Shown here: positions 61,196 to 64,000 of the stretch, one piece after another | Numbering within the stretch: the stretch's first letter is position 1 | Layout: each line of letters begins with the position of its first letter | Assembly: GCA_963930775.1 (NCBI GenBank) | Contig: OZ005697.1 | Coordinates: 5,602,292-5,666,291, forward strand | Source: Cliona cf. orientalis | Lineage: Eukaryota > Porifera > Demospongiae > Clionaida > Clionaidae | Direction: 5' to 3' | DNA: 64,000 nt | Program-made: the position numbers and the translations under genes | Notes under the pieces: generated by a model | The model's database searches: none | Told to the model about the DNA's origin: nothing | What the model saw: the letters and a program-made list of their open reading frames with translations, nothing else

Positions 61196-61539
61196 GACTC
61201 GGGTTATTAAGCGCATGCGCTTATTGCTGTTGGTGGTAAGGAAATATGCGCTTAATAAAAAATGTGCGCTTATTAACGAGAGTAGTTTAGCCACACCCCC
61301 TCACGGGCGGTCGTGATCCGCGCGAAGGATCGAGGTATACTGCACTGGTAGAGCTATCAAGTGAGTAGCAGAGCCATCAAAAGGGACGGTAACCTGATCA
61401 GAAAGCTACAGTGAACAGCTAGGCTACATTTATTGAGTATGCGCTTATTAGCCAATGCTAGTAGTAGGAAGGCAGCATGCGCTTATTAAAAAATGTGCGC
61501 TTAATAACGAGGTGCGCTTAATAACCCGAGTCTACGGTA
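61189..61539. mobile_element. MITE family C, perfect long TIRs
   Basis: A 351-bp element with exact inverse termini of at least 27 bp, beginning taccgtagactcgggttatt. Inside, a second layer of inverted repeats carries tgcgcttattaa and ttaataaaaaatgtgcgctt. It lies in an intron of the enoyl-CoA hydratase-like gene. No coding capacity. Confidence 0.8.
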
Positions 61540-61839
61540 TTATGGTATCATCATCTGTGTGACAATATTTTCACAGAGCCAAGCTACCCCAGCCTGGGTA
61601 TCATGTTGCTATAGTTACTGGAAAGAGATACCGTGACTGCAAAGGAGGCAAGGGATGCAGGATTCATCAATGAAGTGTCCCTGGACAACTCAAAGCTTGT
61701 GGAGAGAGCTGTTCATTTGGGAGAGGAGTTATCACAAAGTGATGTGGACCGAATATTTCTCAGTGATTATAAACATGACCTTTATCACAGTTTATGTTAC
61801 TCTCTTAAACAATCTCCTGTGGTAATATCTCACATCTGA

Positions 61840-62904
61840 TATATGTTATCTCCAAAATTTAAAGGCAATTAATGCAGGTTGCAAACTTTAAATAATCTCT
61901 GCATACATAAGCTATTAGCATCTATGGTATCAAACACTGAGGTATATCTAAGGGAATGAAGTCATTTATTTAACACTAATGGTCATGAAAATCACCTCTG
62001 TGGGGCGAGCCTTTGCAAGATTTCTTTGAAAGCACACAGGCATGCATGCGCACATGGGGGTGGTACCCCAATAGCTAGGCCTGAGAAGCTACCACGACAG
62101 TGAAAGTATCACAGATTGCTAGTATAATAGCTATAGTCCAATAACGTTGATCACTTATACTATAATAGTTTACAGTCCAAGCAGGGACGTAGCTAGCCTC
62201 GTACCCAGGCACTGAAATGATCACCCCACAAACATATAATTCGGGGTGAACCTGAGCGAGCCCCGAATACACGAGGTACAGGAAGTGGTTTTATATGTAA
62301 TAGTTATTGACCAACTCCCGAGGTTTGTTTTTAGCACCTGCCGCTAGCGACCGCGTGTGGCGTGTATAGGTCAAAGGTCACGCGCGAAAGGAAAAAAAAA
62401 AAAAAATTCACACGTTCCTATTTTCGCAGTTTTTATTTTCGTATAAGGGATGGCGCATACGAAAATTAGCACCATACGAAAATTTCCCGCTATACGGTAT
62501 GTGGGGCTCGCCCCAACAAAACTGCTTCCTGTCTCTCGTGTATTCGGGGCTCGCTCAGAATTAGCAGTACCGGTATCATGAGACAAACAGTCACATGCAA
62601 CTTCTTCTTCGCAATATCTAAACAATCATTATGTACTATAAACAGGAGTGCATTAGCAATGTTAACAGTGTGCAATACACACTAAAGGAGTTTACATTTC
62701 TTGACTTCTCCATGCCGCATTAATTACCAATAACAACATGTACAATGCTAATAGTGCCAATCTAGACTTACAGTGCACGTCTGTTTACTGTAACTAGTGA
62801 ATTTGGGAAATTCAACCAGCTAATTGGCAATAATATAGTCACAAAAAAGGAAGGTGAATACTTTGGAAAGTCAACAGATTGTTCATTGGAGAACTTGAAG
62901 GAAG
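61840..62904. other. Intergenic with nested inverted repeats
   Basis: No gene seen. An outer inverted repeat (gagcgagccccgaatacacg at about 62254-62273 and its near-inverse at about 62537-62557) surrounds sequence ending aaatttcccgctatacggta (62480-62500), the terminus of another MITE family. An A run of 16 lies at 62391-62406. The talin promoter must lie close to 62904. Confidence 0.55.
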
Positions 62905-64000
62905 ATGGCATTGATTTCATTGAATATTGAGATTTTGAAATACAGCAGCACAGTGACAATGCAGGTGGGTGAATTCAATTCTTTAATAATGGAAGCGAAA
63001 CTGGATCATACACCCATACACTTTTAGTTTGATGGCAGTACACTGGTCTGTGATATTCATCAATACCTTTGTGAAAGACTGCCTTACATCGATCAAAGAC
63101 AGTGTAAGCAGATAAGTATTACACGATTGAATCAAAACTTGTATGGTGTCAGATGCATAAAAATTGTGTGAATCATGGCATACTATATAGCTAGCTAGCA
63201 AACATAAGTGTTGAACTAGTTAACTTGCATAGGTTGTTTCTTCCCCTCCCTCAGAGTCTCCCACCAACACAGCTAAAATATATCATACATTTTTGTTTCA
63301 TACTCCACATAGTTAATGATCATGGTCTGTTTAAGCCAGATGAAGGCTCAACTATAGGATGCTGGTTGAATGAAGAGAGGACACTGGAGCACTACAATCT
63401 CAAATCAGGAGACATGCTTCAGTACAAAAGCAAATTTCGCCTGCTTCGTGTGAAAACACTGGATGAGTCAGTAAAAACATTACAGGTGGATGAAAGTCAG
63501 ACTGTGGCCGAGCTGGTCAAGGCAGTGTGTACAAAGATTGGTAAGGCTAGAACAATGGATATTAATCTTGCACAATGGGACACTATAATATTATTAACGC
63601 TTCAGTGCATGCACTATATTATGCACAATAAATGTGGATACAACATAGTTATACAGTACAGATAATCCACATGAAATTCTGAGCTTGTAGTATACACAGG
63701 AGTGCATAAATTTAACTTTAATCGTAGATAATAATTTTATTATAGCAGTACTGATGACTATATATATGTTGTGGTGGTAGCAGCAGCCATGCATATAATA
63801 CACAATGGATACGGTATAATAATACTAGCTATTTTGCTGCTGTACTCAGATTGGTTAATGGTACATTGATGGAATGGATGCTTATGAATCCACCCAATCC
63901 CCTCAGTACGATTTACTGGAAATTATGGCAATAATATTATTAACGGATCAACCATACAGGTCTCTACAATCCAGAAAAATTTTCATTTACAATGGATGAC
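62905..64000 (+). CDS. TLN: Talin, N-terminal FERM F0-F1 (3' truncated by window)
   Basis: Exons 62905-62964, 63028-63103, 63313-63540 and 63960 onward, all phase-consistent (135 residues visible). The start MALISLNIEILKYSSTVTMQ followed by FDGSTLVCDI corresponds to talin MVALSLKISI..VKTMQFEPSTMVYDA. The next exon (GCWLNEERTLEHYNLKSGDM, then LLRVKTLDESVKTLQVDESQ) covers the end of F0 and the start of F1 (human GIWLEAGKALDYYMLRNGDT; IRMLDGTVKTIMVDDSKT). The last visible exon starts GLYNPEKFSFTMDD. Talin couples integrin beta tails to actin at adhesions. The start was chosen because it aligns with the family start. The integrin-binding F3 and the rod lie beyond the window. Confidence 0.92.

Larger units (their letters stand above)
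60183..61839 (+). pseudogene. Enoyl-CoA hydratase/isomerase (crotonase) family gene with two frame breaks
   Basis: Exons 60183-60319, 60643-60816, 60885-61020 and 61577-61839. Crotonase landmarks are CLVTTGHGKYFSTGVD, then LTFPLITVAAINGHCIGGG, ALAHDYQIMRSDRG and TAKEARDAGFINEV. The pattern (HDYxxMRxDRG) resembles delta3,delta2-enoyl-CoA isomerase-type proteins of fatty-acid oxidation. The family sequence changes frame within exon 2 near 60707 (after GVD it resumes one base later as YPYLEVSLAVTPLWKSL) and again in exon 4 near 61629 (GKR, then TVTAKEA one base later). Both look like single-base insertions. Splice sites and phases are otherwise intact. Either a young pseudogene or two sequence errors. 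An additional exon after 61819 is possible (GTAATA donor). Confidence 0.65.

Noticed and set aside
1-64000. tRNA, rRNA, CRISPR array, bacterial-type operons, viral genes
   Set aside because: None could be supported. No tRNA cloverleaf or conserved rRNA blocks were noticed by eye; a tRNAscan or Rfam run would be needed to be sure.

Overview
The window is eukaryotic nuclear DNA. It has multi-exon genes with GT-AG introns, many introns of only 50-200 bp, TATA-type promoters, and abundant short terminal-inverted-repeat elements. Laminin, talin, a group A bHLH factor and death-domain proteins place it in an animal. Compact genes, an unusual laminin and high MITE density suggest a sponge (probably a demosponge), but that assignment is inference. 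I rebuilt the genes by hand, joining exons by splice consensus, reading phase and remembered family sequence; no alignment was run.

Layout. 1-17.3 kb (+): 3' part of an SLC9 Na+/H+ exchanger with very long introns, ending in a PDZ-type tail; the introns hold a degraded Helitron-like fragment and several MITEs. 17.8-19.0 kb (-): complete two-exon bHLH factor, convergent with SLC9 and with overlapping predicted 3' ends. 19.9-36.6 kb (-): SLC26A11-like anion transporter with two phase-compatible C-termini. 36.9-45.5 kb (+): complete 27-exon laminin chain, head-to-head with SLC26A11 across 316 bp. 46.1-50.9 kb (+): EI24. 50.9-52.5 kb (-): small protein with two death domains; its stop codon is 2 bp from that of EI24. 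52.9-60.1 kb (-): complete 30-exon PPP1R21. 60.2-61.8 kb (+): enoyl-CoA hydratase/isomerase family gene with two apparent frame breaks, head-to-head with PPP1R21. 62.9-64.0 kb (+): start of talin (FERM F0-F1), running off the window.

The most notable object is the laminin chain. It combines a beta-type domain IV (LF, type B), a beta-like coil entry and a gamma/alpha-type domain IV (L4, type A) with a gamma-like C-terminal Cys tail. Other leads are a perfect 22-bp hairpin in a PPP1R21 intron, a MITE family carrying splice-donor-like sequence in its termini, alternative C-termini of SLC26A11, and the broken enoyl-CoA hydratase gene.

The genes do not form one pathway. Laminin and talin both belong to cell-matrix adhesion; SLC26A11 and SLC9 are ion transporters; EI24 and PPP1R21 act in autophagy and endosomal trafficking. 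I saw no rRNA, tRNA or CRISPR array.
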